Below, one piece after another: positions 17,740-25,756 of a stretch of DNA of 64,000 nucleotides; the stretch's first letter is position 1, and each line of letters opens with the position of its first letter. The DNA is from Devosia geojensis (GTDB lineage Bacteria; Pseudomonadota; Alphaproteobacteria; Rhizobiales; Devosiaceae). Below the pieces are notes generated by a model, which saw only the letters and a program-made list of their open reading frames with translations, was not told where the DNA came from and ran no database searches. The stretch spans positions 1 through 64,000 of the forward strand of contig NZ_JZEX01000104.1 in NCBI RefSeq assembly GCF_000969415.1, given 5' to 3'. Position numbers and translations under genes: made by a program.

Positions 17740-18456
17740 ATGACCACGCTCGAAAAACTGACGCCCATCGACCAGAAGCCTTCCGCCTCCGAGCGCGTGG
17801 CCGAGCGGCTCATTGGCCTCATCTCCTCGGGCAACATCGCACCGGGCGACAAGCTGCCGAGCGAGAACGAGCTTTCCAAGGCCCTGCAGGTGTCGCGCCC
17901 CGTGGTGCGCGAGGCGCTGCGGGGGCTCGCCATGATGGGCATCGTCGCCAGCCGCCAGGGCGGCGGCTGCTACGTTACCGACCTCACCCCGCAGCGCCTG
18001 ATGGCGCCGCTCTCCTTTGCGCTCTCGCTCAAGGACTACACCATCGAGAGCCTCTTTCGCGCGCGGCAGGTGATCGATACCGGCATCGCGGCCGAAGCGG
18101 CGCGCTATGCCAGCGACGAGCAGATCGGCACGCCGCGCGAGCTGGCTGAGGCCGGCCACCGGTTGGTTGACGATCCCGTCGGCTTCCGCGTCATGGACGC
18201 GCAGTTCCATGAGCTGATCGCGGCGGCCGCCAACAACGACTTTCTCGAGAAAGTGTCGAACGCCCTCTATAGCCTCGCCATCGAGCAGCGGCGCAAGGCC
18301 TCGGCGCAGCCCGGCGTCCTCAAGGTCTCGGCCGCCGACCATGCCGCCATCGCCGAGGCCATCGCCGGCCATGATCCGCAGGCGGCGAGCGCGGCCATGG
18401 GCGTCCACGTCGAGAACATCCGCCGGACGACAATGGCCGTGATGGGTGAATCCTAG
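17740..18456 (+). CDS. FadR-subfamily GntR transcriptional regulator
   Basis: The 238-residue protein has an N-terminal winged helix (SERVAERLIGLISSGNIAPGDKLPSENELSKAL, recognition helix SRPVVREALRGLAMMG) and a C-terminal FCD helical domain. The FCD metal/effector residues are visible as R..D in RARQVIDTG, H in QFHELIAAAANN and H in HVENIR. It lies between the two rhamnosidase genes, and candidate operators sit upstream of both and of itself. A repressor of the rhamnoside locus that responds to a sugar acid or breakdown product is the simplest reading. It ends convergently with the LacI gene, with strong hairpins between. Confidence 0.9.
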   Translation: MTTLEKLTPIDQKPSASERVAERLIGLISSGNIAPGDKLPSENELSKALQVSRPVVREALRGLAMMGIVASRQGGGCYVTDLTPQRLMAPLSFALSLKDYTIESLFRARQVIDTGIAAEAARYASDEQIGTPRELAEAGHRLVDDPVGFRVMDAQFHELIAAAANNDFLEKVSNALYSLAIEQRRKASAQPGVLKVSAADHAAIAEAIAGHDPQAASAAMGVHVENIRRTTMAVMGES

Positions 18457-18503
18457 AGCGTTTCCAGGAAAAGTGGACACCACTTTTCCGGTTCGGAAAC
18501 GTG
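18456..18503. repeat. AAAAGTGG-family hairpin repeat
   Basis: GGAAAAGTGG (18467-18476) and CCACTTTTCC (18480-18489) form a perfect stem around ACA, inside outer arms CGTTTCC/GGAAACG. A near copy lies at 57809-57855. Elements of this kind are common between genes in Hyphomicrobiales. Confidence 0.75.
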
Positions 18504-18517
18504 ACAAACAAAGAGTT

Positions 18518-18557
18518 AGAGGTCGTTCAGCGTTCAAAGAAACGCTGAACGACCTCT
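18518..18557. terminator. Long hairpin between convergent genes
   Basis: Perfect 17-bp arms, AGAGGTCGTTCAGCGTT and its complement (18541-18557), flank the loop CAAAGA. The right arm runs into the stop codon of the leftward LacI gene. Read leftward, the stem is followed by T-rich sequence, as in a terminator. Confidence 0.6.
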
Positions 18558-19602
18558 AGAGCGTTTCCCGTTCGGGGCTTCTCGGCCGCGAGCTGCCCCG
18601 CGCCACGAGCCGCGGCGTGGCGAGGAAGTGCTCGGCGGTCGTGCGTCCCTTGATGCGCTCGATCAGCAGCCGGGCGGCCTGCAGGCCCAGGACCTGGCCG
18701 GACTGGTCGACGCTCGTCAGGTCGTTCTGCAGCAGGTCGCAATAGCTGGTGTTGTCGTAGCCGACGACGGCGAGGTCCCGCGGGACGCAGAGGCCGAGCT
18801 CGCGCGCGACGCTCAGCACCTCGAGGGCGATGAAATCGGTCCAGCAGAAGATGGCCTGCGGGCGCTGGCGGCCCTGCAGCAGGCGGCGCGCCGCCGCCTG
18901 GCTGGCGCGGGGGCTGCCGCTGGCCCTGACGATGTCGATATGGGCGGAGAGCCCGTGCTCGACCATGGCGGCGCGATAGCCGATCTCGCGCCGGCTGGTG
19001 ACCACCAGGTTCATCGGGTCCTCCATCGCCAGGCTGAGGAAGGCGATATCGGTGTAGCCGGCGGCGACGAGGTGGCCGACCACCAGCCGCGCGCCGAGCT
19101 CGTCGTCGTCGTTGACGGTATCGAAGAGCGTCGCGTCCGGCTCATGGTGGCCGATGAGCACGGTCGGGGTGCGCAGCGCCGTGACGGTCACATCGGCCGC
19201 GCTCATGCGCGGCGCCACCAGGATCAGGCCGTCCATGGGCCGGTCGGTCATGGCGTCGACCAGCGCTAGCTCAATGCTCCATGCCGACTGGCTGATGCCG
19301 ACGAGGCTCTGGTACCGCGTGCGCTCCAGGGCCGCGTGCACGCCGTCCATGATGTCGGAGAAGAACGGATTGCGGATGTCGGGCAGCAGCACGCCGATGG
19401 TGTCTGCCTGGCCGCGCATGGCGCGGGCGGCCGCGCGCGGGCGGTAGCCGAGCCTGGCGATGGAGGCCTCGACGCGCGAGCGCAGGTCCTCGCTCACCCC
19501 ATAGGCGTTGCGCAGCACCTTGGAGACGGCGGCGACCGAAACCCCGGCGTCGGCGGCGACCGTGCGGATGGTGATGCGCGCGTTCTTTTGAGAAATGGTC
19601 AT
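18556..19602 (-). CDS. LacI-family transcriptional regulator
   Basis: The 348-residue protein has a LacI helix-turn-helix (ITIRTVAADAGVSVAAVSKVL, hinge helix GYRPRAAARAM) followed by a periplasmic-binding-protein-like effector domain (IGVLLPDIRNPFFSDIMDG, VVGYDNTSYCDLL). It is divergent from the GH78 operon with a 316-bp gap and is the likely second regulator of that operon, sensing a sugar. The start at 19602 places the HTH at the usual distance from the N-terminus; the in-frame GTG at 19635 has no family support. Confidence 0.88.
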   Translation of the reverse strand: MTISQKNARITIRTVAADAGVSVAAVSKVLRNAYGVSEDLRSRVEASIARLGYRPRAAARAMRGQADTIGVLLPDIRNPFFSDIMDGVHAALERTRYQSLVGISQSAWSIELALVDAMTDRPMDGLILVAPRMSAADVTVTALRTPTVLIGHHEPDATLFDTVNDDDELGARLVVGHLVAAGYTDIAFLSLAMEDPMNLVVTSRREIGYRAAMVEHGLSAHIDIVRASGSPRASQAAARRLLQGRQRPQAIFCWTDFIALEVLSVARELGLCVPRDLAVVGYDNTSYCDLLQNDLTSVDQSGQVLGLQAARLLIERIKGRTTAEHFLATPRLVARGSSRPRSPERETL

Positions 19603-19776
19603 GGCGGTTCCGGCTGCTGCCCGGCGAGCATCCACGCCCGCCGCAATGGCGGCAAGCCCTTTGCGTGGCCAAATCTTCGCTGCGCCCGCAATTCCCGCCG
19701 AGTCCGATCATCGTCTGATGGATTGTACCCGTTGCTGCGCAAGCATGATTGTTTTTCAGCCGCGACCGTGATTGAT

Positions 19777-19790
19777 GTAGAACGGTTTAC
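19777..19790. promoter_or_regulatory. LacI-type operator candidate
   Basis: GTAGAAC|GGTTTAC is a 14-bp imperfect dyad (five of seven pairs) with the CG centre common in LacI-family operators. It lies between the divergent LacI and GH78 genes. Only one copy was found, so support is modest. Confidence 0.35.
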
Positions 19791-19849
19791 GAACCCCTCT
19801 CTGCCTCGGATCCGCGTCCGGCCCTCATAAACCCCTTGCAAGTTCGCTG

Positions 19850-19862
19850 CTTGTCAGACAGG
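19850..19862. promoter_or_regulatory. GntR (FadR-type) operator candidate, site 3
   Basis: CTTGTCAGACAGG, read on the other strand, is CCTGTCTGACAAG, one base different from site 2 at 17704. It lies 57 bp upstream of the GH78 start. Confidence 0.6.
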
Positions 19863-19918
19863 ATGAAGGGAGAGACTGGACAGCAGTCCGCGCAGAGAAT
19901 GCCAAGTGGAGGAAGTGC

Positions 19919-22267
19919 ATGTCTGACGCTCACGTCGCGTCGGCGCCGGTCGCCGCGCACAGCCGCAATCCAGTCGCCTGGACCGCCGAGATGGTCCGCC
20001 CGTCCGCCGACGCCGGGGAGGGGACCCAGGCCTCGTTCCTGCGCAAGGAGTTCGATCTTGCCGAAATTGCCGGCAACGAGCGGCTGCTGATCAGCGCCCA
20101 GGGACTCTACCGCGCCTTCGTAAACGGGGAGCGGGTCGGGGACGATGTGCTGACCCCCGGATGGACCTGCTACGACGTCCGCCTCTCCTACCAGACCTAC
20201 GACGTCGCGCACCTGCTGCGCCCCGGTCGCAACGTCATCGACATCTGGCTGGGCGACGGCTGGTACCGCTCGCGCATGATGTGGCCGTCGAGCAGCATTC
20301 CCAATTGCTGGGGCGACCGGATCGCAGCCATCGCCGAGATCCGCGGCGCCGGCCCGCAGCCGATCGTTGCGACCGACGCCTCGTGGAAGAGCGGGCTTCT
20401 GCCCGTCCTCAAGTCCGGCATCTATTTCGGCGAGATCTACGATGCCCGCCAGGAAGGCCTGCCGGCGGACGCCGGCAGCGAAGTGCTGCCGTTCGATAAG
20501 AGCACGCTCGTCGCTCACGAAACGAGCGCGGTCCGCGAACTCGAGGCCCTGCCGGTTGTCGCCTCCTTCGAGGAAGACGGCGCGACCGTTTATGATTTCG
20601 GGCAGAACAGCGCCGGCTACGTCGCCTTCACCGTCGAGGGCGCCCCCGGCGCGCGCGTAGTCGTCGACCATGCCGAGATCCTCGACAAGAACGGCCGGTT
20701 CGACCGCGCGAGCCTGCGCGCCGCCGAGGCGCGGATCGAATATGTGCTGAAGGGCGGCGGGCCGGAAAGCTACCGGCCGTACTTCACCTTCCAGGGCTTC
20801 CGCTATGCCAAGGTCGCCATCGAGGGGCAGGCGCGGATCACCTCGATCGTTTCGGTTCCGGTCTCGTCGGCGGCGCGGCCGACCGCGGCCTTCACCAGCG
20901 GCCACCCGCTGGTCAACCGGCTGGTCGAGAACACGCTCTGGTCGCTGCGCGCCAACTTCATCGAGGTGCCGACCGATTGCCCGCAGCGCGACGAGCGGCT
21001 CGGCTGGACCGGCGACGCGCAGGTCTTCGCGCCCACCGCCTGCTACCTCAACGACAGCGGCACGTTCCTGCGCAAATGGCTGCGCGACGTGATGGTCGAC
21101 CAGCGCGAGGACGGCGCCATCGCCCACGTGACGCCCGATCCGACGCGCCTCCACCCCGATATTCTGCCGGGCTTTTACGGCTCGACCGGCTGGGGCGACG
21201 TCATCTGCGTCATTCCGCACGTGCTCTACGAGCACTATGGCGACGCTTCGGTGCTGGCCGAGACGCTGCCGGCGATGGTCAAGTGGGTCGATTTCGTCTG
21301 GAGCATCTCGGACGGGCCGGTCGTCAAGCCGCCCCGGCCCTGGGGCGCGCGCGGCTTCACCTTCGGCGACTGGCTGCAGCCGAGCGGTCCGACGGTCAAG
21401 CCCCTGCCCACCATCGGCGACGACGCGGCGGCGACGATCTATCTCTACATCTCCTCGGTCCTGACCGCGAAAGCCGCAGCGATCGTCGGCGAGACGGCGA
21501 CGGCCGAGCGCATGCGCGAGCGTGCCGAGGCGGTCAAGGCCGCGTTCGCGCGCGAATTCGTCACGGCCTCGGGCCGGCTCGCCTATGACGACCAGACGTC
21601 CTACGCGCTCGCCATCGTCCACGACCTCATTCCGCCCGAGCACGCCGAGGCGGCCAAGGGCTACTTCAAGGCGGCGATCGCCCGGTCGGACGGACGCATC
21701 GGTACCGGCTTCATCGGCACGCCGGCGCTGCTGCCCGCCCTCGTCAAGATCGGCGAACGCGAGCTTGCCGGCCGGGTGTTCCTGCAGGAGGAGGTGCCCG
21801 GCTGGCTCTACCAGGTCAAGAAAGGCGCCACCACCATCTGGGAGCGCTGGGACGCGATCATGCCCGACGGGTCGACGCACCCGGAGGGGATGAACTCCTA
21901 CAACCACTATGCCTATGGCGCCGTCTGCCAGTGGCTGTTCGAAGCGGTCGCCGGCTTCCGGCCCGATCCCGAGCAGCCGGGCTTCAAGCGCATCGTCTTC
22001 GAGCCGACCATCATCGCGCCGCTTTCGCCGGTCCTGGCCCATCACGACAGCCCCGCCGGACGGATCGAGGCCGGCTGGACCCTCGAAGGGGACAAGGTCG
22101 ACTATCGCGTCAGCGTGCCGGACGGCGCCGAAGGGCTGCTGGTGCTGGCGCCGGATTATCGCGAGGTCGTCGTCGACGGGACGCCCTTGGCAGCCGCCGC
22201 GACCGGCAAGACCACGAGCCGCCTTGGGCCGGGACCGCACGAGATCAGTTTCCGCATCGGCTCTTAG
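19919..22267 (+). CDS. GH78 alpha-L-rhamnosidase
   Basis: The 782-residue protein begins with jelly-roll modules (FLRKEFDLAEI, GLYRAFVNGERVGDDVLTPGWTCYD, the latter a sugar-binding-type block). It then has the GH78 (alpha/alpha)6 catalytic signature DCPQRDERLGWTGDAQ near residues 352-367, which holds the general acid, and FGDWLQPSG near 482. A C-terminal beta domain follows. There is no signal peptide, so it would cleave rhamnose from oligosaccharides in the cytoplasm. It is the first gene of an operon with the sugar importer 22357-26902. The ATG follows GGAGGAAG. The length is typical of bacterial GH78 enzymes. Confidence 0.9.
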   Translation: MSDAHVASAPVAAHSRNPVAWTAEMVRPSADAGEGTQASFLRKEFDLAEIAGNERLLISAQGLYRAFVNGERVGDDVLTPGWTCYDVRLSYQTYDVAHLLRPGRNVIDIWLGDGWYRSRMMWPSSSIPNCWGDRIAAIAEIRGAGPQPIVATDASWKSGLLPVLKSGIYFGEIYDARQEGLPADAGSEVLPFDKSTLVAHETSAVRELEALPVVASFEEDGATVYDFGQNSAGYVAFTVEGAPGARVVVDHAEILDKNGRFDRASLRAAEARIEYVLKGGGPESYRPYFTFQGFRYAKVAIEGQARITSIVSVPVSSAARPTAAFTSGHPLVNRLVENTLWSLRANFIEVPTDCPQRDERLGWTGDAQVFAPTACYLNDSGTFLRKWLRDVMVDQREDGAIAHVTPDPTRLHPDILPGFYGSTGWGDVICVIPHVLYEHYGDASVLAETLPAMVKWVDFVWSISDGPVVKPPRPWGARGFTFGDWLQPSGPTVKPLPTIGDDAAATIYLYISSVLTAKAAAIVGETATAERMRERAEAVKAAFAREFVTASGRLAYDDQTSYALAIVHDLIPPEHAEAAKGYFKAAIARSDGRIGTGFIGTPALLPALVKIGERELAGRVFLQEEVPGWLYQVKKGATTIWERWDAIMPDGSTHPEGMNSYNHYAYGAVCQWLFEAVAGFRPDPEQPGFKRIVFEPTIIAPLSPVLAHHDSPAGRIEAGWTLEGDKVDYRVSVPDGAEGLLVLAPDYREVVVDGTPLAAAATGKTTSRLGPGPHEISFRIGS

Positions 22268-22275
22268 AACATTGC

Positions 22276-22313
22276 CCCGACCGACGCAGCAATGGAGGGC
22301 TGCGCCGGTCGGG
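22276..22313 (+). terminator. Strong hairpin between GH78 and binding-protein genes
   Basis: A 15-bp stem with one mismatch, CCCGACCGACGCAGC against GCTGCGCCGGTCGGG, has an 8-base loop but no T-run. It may attenuate or protect the mRNA rather than end it. Confidence 0.5.
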
Positions 22314-22356
22314 AGGCCGGACACCGAAATCCCAGCGTTTTGAGGAGGAGAACGCA

Positions 22357-23805
22357 ATGAGCCTATCCGCAAGACTGACGGCTGCCACGGCCGGTGCCGT
22401 GCTGCTCGCGGCAATGCCGGCGAGCGCGCAGACGACGATCAGCGCCTATGTCAACCAGTACTATGCGCCCGAGACCAATCCGGAGCTCTCGGCGGTGACC
22501 GAGGAGCTGGTGGTCGAGTACGAGGCCGAGCATCCCGACGTCGATATCCAGCTCATCGCGCACATCGCCGACGTCAACGCCTACCAGGCGTGGCTGACGA
22601 CGCGCTTCACCGCCGGGGACGAGCCGGACATCGCCTGGCAGCAGTTCTACCAGCGCAATTCCGAGCGGGGCGACAACTGGCTGGCGCTCAACGACTACCT
22701 CGAGGCGCCCAACCCGTATGCGGTGGCGGGCGAGCCCGGCAGTGAGCGCTGGATCGACAGCTTCTTCGAGAATGTCCTCGCCCAGATCCGCGCCGGCGAC
22801 GGCAGCTGGTACCAGGTCAACACCAACTGGGTGGAGACGGGCTTCTACGTCAACGAGGACATGCTCTCGGCCAACGGCGTCGACATCTCCAGCTGGCAGG
22901 ACTGGGGCGACATGATCGACACCTGCAGGCAGCTGCGCGAGCAGGGCATCCAGCCGATCGGCGTCTTCATGACGCCCGAATGGAGCACCTATCAGTGGCT
23001 CGACGACATCATCGTCACCGGCGCCTTCGCCGACGTGATGCAGAGCTGGTACCTGGAAAAGTACGACAACGAATTCCTGCCCTGGCGCCAGCTCAACCCG
23101 GAGGAATTCGCCAAGGCGGTCAAGGAGGGCAAGTTCTCGGTCGAGGATCCGCGCTTCGACACCTACCTGCAGCTGACCAAGGACATGGCCGACAACTGCC
23201 TCGTCGAAGGGTTCGCCGGCATTCCCGAATACGACACGCTCTTCAACATGTTCTACAACCAGCAGGTGGCGATGGTCTGGCTCGGCTCCTGGTCGGCGCC
23301 GAGCCTTGAGGACGTGCCGTTCTCGGTGGGCTCGGGCTACATGCCGCCCTTCAGCAAGCAGGACAGCCCCTACGCCATCCACGACACGTCCTATCGTGTG
23401 GGCGGCCCCTCCAGTTCGGGCCAGTTCGGGCTGACGGCGCGCACCGCCGAGCGCGGCACGGCCGAAATCGCCATCGACTTCCTGCGGTTCTTCACCGCCC
23501 CGCAGAACTACGCCCGCGTCGCCGCGGCCGACAGCGGCTATATTCCGGTCATCGAGGGCGTCGAGCCGCCGGCGGTCGCCACCGCCTTCCAGGAGATCGC
23601 CCAGCTGCCCGAGCGCGGCCTCACCGACCCCATCGGGCGCCTCAACCAGCAGTTCGGCACCGAGCACAACCGGCTGATGCAGAGCTTCATGCTGGGCGAG
23701 ATCGACGCCGCCCAGCTCAAGAACCAGTACCAGCGCGCCCTCGACCGGGCCGTCGAGGACATGTGCTTCGAGAACGAAGCCGAATGGACCTGGTGCGCCG
23801 AGTAG
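22357..23805 (+). CDS. Sugar ABC importer (CUT1) extracellular binding protein
   Basis: The 482-residue protein has a signal peptide (MSLSARLTAATAGAVLLAAMPASAQ) and the family 1 solute-binding fold: an early strand with VEYEAEHPDVDIQL, then TRFTAGDEPDIAWQQF, then FYVNEDMLSANGVD. Near the middle VAMVWLGSWSAPS is typical of oligosaccharide-binding members. It has a strong GAGGAGGAG ribosome site. Position behind GH78 and before two permeases and an ATPase suggests that it binds rhamnose-containing oligosaccharides. The true ligand cannot be read from the sequence. Confidence 0.88.
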   Translation: MSLSARLTAATAGAVLLAAMPASAQTTISAYVNQYYAPETNPELSAVTEELVVEYEAEHPDVDIQLIAHIADVNAYQAWLTTRFTAGDEPDIAWQQFYQRNSERGDNWLALNDYLEAPNPYAVAGEPGSERWIDSFFENVLAQIRAGDGSWYQVNTNWVETGFYVNEDMLSANGVDISSWQDWGDMIDTCRQLREQGIQPIGVFMTPEWSTYQWLDDIIVTGAFADVMQSWYLEKYDNEFLPWRQLNPEEFAKAVKEGKFSVEDPRFDTYLQLTKDMADNCLVEGFAGIPEYDTLFNMFYNQQVAMVWLGSWSAPSLEDVPFSVGSGYMPPFSKQDSPYAIHDTSYRVGGPSSSGQFGLTARTAERGTAEIAIDFLRFFTAPQNYARVAAADSGYIPVIEGVEPPAVATAFQEIAQLPERGLTDPIGRLNQQFGTEHNRLMQSFMLGEIDAAQLKNQYQRALDRAVEDMCFENEAEWTWCAE

Positions 23806-23839
23806 CGGTTCAGCCGCGGAGCTGGCGGCTCCATCGCCT

Positions 23840-23930
23840 CCCTCCCCCTTGAGGGGAGGGATCGAGGGTGGGGGTGGCTGAGTGAGCCACCGATGCTTCC
23901 CCCACCCCAACTCCTCGAGGGGAGGGGGCC
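23840..23930. repeat. Compound hairpin repeat after binding-protein gene
   Basis: CCCTCCCC/GGGGAGGG (23840-23860) is followed by GGTGGCT/AGCCACC and by GGGTGGGGG/CCCCCACCC arms, and ends in CGAGGGGAGG. It fills the gap between the binding-protein and permease genes. It resembles the element at 1-24. Confidence 0.7.
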
Positions 23931-23969
23931 GCACCGGTACATGTTGAGAGAGGGTGGAAAGGAGAGCGC

Positions 23970-24920
23970 ATGAGCTCGATGAGCGGCAGCGTCGAAACCA
24001 GCCGGAGGAGGACCCGCGAGCGCCGGTCGGCGGGGTATTACGTCAACAAGTACCTGCCGTGGATCCTGCTGGCTCCGGTCCTCGTCCACCTCGTCATCTT
24101 CCGCTACATCCCCACCTTCTCGGCGTTCTTCTATTCGCTGACCGACTGGGACGGCATCCGCATCCGCCGGTTCCTGGGGCTGCGCAATTTCGAGGACCTG
24201 TTTGCCGACTACGTGTTCCTCGACGGGCTGAGGAACATGGCGATCTACACGTCCCTGCGGGTCGTGCTGCTCATCGCCTTCGCGTTCCTGGCCGCCGAGT
24301 TCGTCATCAGCTTCAGGAGCGCGGCGGTCCGCACCTTCTGGAAGATCGTCTTCGTCGTGCCGATGGTGGTGCCGATCTCGGTCACGTACCTGCTCTGGGG
24401 CTTCATCTTCGCGCCGCAGAACGGCATGCTCAATTCCCTCCTGCAGGCCATCGGGCTCGCCGAGATGGCGCGGCCTTGGCTCGGGAGCTCTGCGACCGCG
24501 CTTTATTCCATTGCCTTCGTCCAGTTCCCGTTCATCTCGGGGCTGGCGTTCCTCGTTTTCGTCTCGGCGCTCGAGGGCATCCCGCGCGACGTGATGGATG
24601 CCTGCGAGATCGAAGGATGCGGGCGCATCCGGCGGGTGTTTGCCGTCGACATCCCGATGCTGCGCGGTTCGCTGATCTTCATCGCGGTGCTGCTGGTGCT
24701 CTCGGGCATCCAGGCGGTCGAGCCGCAGCTGATCCTGACCAAGGGCGGGCCGGGTACCGCGACCGAGACCCCGGGCTGGTACGTCTACCGCGCCGCCTTC
24801 CAGTACGGCGATTTCGGGCTGGCGGCGGCGGCCGGCGTCGTCATGGTCTTCGTCGGCCTCGTCTTCTCCTACTACACCGTCCGCGCCCGCTACAAAGGAG
24901 CCTACGATGTCGGTCAGTGA
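23970..24920 (+). CDS. Sugar ABC importer (CUT1) permease, MalF-like
   Basis: The 316-residue protein has six predicted membrane helices after a basic leader. The first is PWILLAPVLVHLVIF. The ATPase-coupling EAA loop reads SALEGIPRDVMDACEIEGCGRIRR near residue 206, followed by IPMLRGSL. The start at 23970 follows AAAGGAG. It pairs with the MalG-like permease that overlaps its end by 14 bp. Confidence 0.9.
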   Translation: MSSMSGSVETSRRRTRERRSAGYYVNKYLPWILLAPVLVHLVIFRYIPTFSAFFYSLTDWDGIRIRRFLGLRNFEDLFADYVFLDGLRNMAIYTSLRVVLLIAFAFLAAEFVISFRSAAVRTFWKIVFVVPMVVPISVTYLLWGFIFAPQNGMLNSLLQAIGLAEMARPWLGSSATALYSIAFVQFPFISGLAFLVFVSALEGIPRDVMDACEIEGCGRIRRVFAVDIPMLRGSLIFIAVLLVLSGIQAVEPQLILTKGGPGTATETPGWYVYRAAFQYGDFGLAAAAGVVMVFVGLVFSYYTVRARYKGAYDVGQ

Positions 24921-25746
24921 GGCAGGCGCGGCGCGGCGGGGGCGGTTCCCCTGGGGGCTGGTGGTGCCGACGGCGGGGCTTTCGTTCTTCGCCCTCGTCA
25001 CCTGGTACCCGTTCGTCTTCATGCTGGCGACCTCGCTCAAGACCCGCCAGCAGTTCTTCGAGAGCTATTGGTGGTTCACCTTTCCCTTCGACTGGATGAA
25101 CTATGTGGAGGTGTGGCCGCGCGTCTCGCGCGCCATCCTCAACTCGCTGGTCTATTCGGGGCTCGCGCTGGCGCTCACGCTCTTCTTCTCGCTTCTGGGC
25201 GGCTACGCATTCGGGCGGTTCAATTTCCGCGGCAAGGATATCCTCTTCCTCGCCATCCTGATGCTCTTGATGGTGCCGGGTATCCTGACCATCGTGCCGC
25301 TCTTCGTGCAGATGCGCCAGTTCGGCTTCATGAACACCTGGGCGGCGCTGGTCCTGCCCTGGACCGGGTTCGAGATGGTCTTCGGCATCTATCTCATGCG
25401 CCTCTTCTTCGAGCGGCTGCCGCGCGAGCTCTTCCATGCGGCGCGCGTCGAAGGGGCGAGCGAGTGGAAGGTCCTGCTGTTCGTCGCCATTCCGCTGGCG
25501 CTGCCGGGCCTCGGGTCGGTCGCCATCCTCGACCTGCTCTTCACCTGGAACGACCTGATCTGGCCGATCGTGACGATGTCGGACCAGAACAACCTGCCGG
25601 TCGGGCCGACGGCCCTGCTGTTCCGCGGCAACGAGAATGTCGACTACGGGGCGATCTTTGCCGCGTACGTCACCATCTCGGCGCCGCTCATCATCGTGTT
25701 CAGCCTCTTCACCCGGCAGTTCCTGCGCGGCATCGAAGGCATCTGA
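24907..25746 (+). CDS. Sugar ABC importer (CUT1) permease, MalG-like
   Basis: The 279-residue protein has six membrane helices. The EAA loop is LPRELFHAARVEGASEWK near residue 172, followed by IPLALPGLGSVAILDLLFTWNDLIWP, where the FTWND block is typical of MalG-type subunits. Its start lies inside the preceding gene behind AAAGGAG. The ATPase gene follows after 10 bp. Confidence 0.9.
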   Translation: MSVSEAGAARRGRFPWGLVVPTAGLSFFALVTWYPFVFMLATSLKTRQQFFESYWWFTFPFDWMNYVEVWPRVSRAILNSLVYSGLALALTLFFSLLGGYAFGRFNFRGKDILFLAILMLLMVPGILTIVPLFVQMRQFGFMNTWAALVLPWTGFEMVFGIYLMRLFFERLPRELFHAARVEGASEWKVLLFVAIPLALPGLGSVAILDLLFTWNDLIWPIVTMSDQNNLPVGPTALLFRGNENVDYGAIFAAYVTISAPLIIVFSLFTRQFLRGIEGI

Positions 25747-25756
25747 GGGAGAGATC

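Larger units (their letters stand above)
19603..19918. other. Intergenic promoter region of LacI gene and GH78 operon
   Basis: There is no gene here. The region contains the LacI-type dyad candidate at 19777-19790, the third GntR site at 19850-19862 and the ribosome site GTGGAGGAAG before the GH78 start. The rest shows nothing distinctive. Confidence 0.6.

Noticed and set aside
19787-22414. 875-codon minus-strand open frame opposite the GH78 gene
   Set aside because: It is a shadow of the GH78 coding frame with low-complexity Arg/Asp/Gly sequence and no motif.
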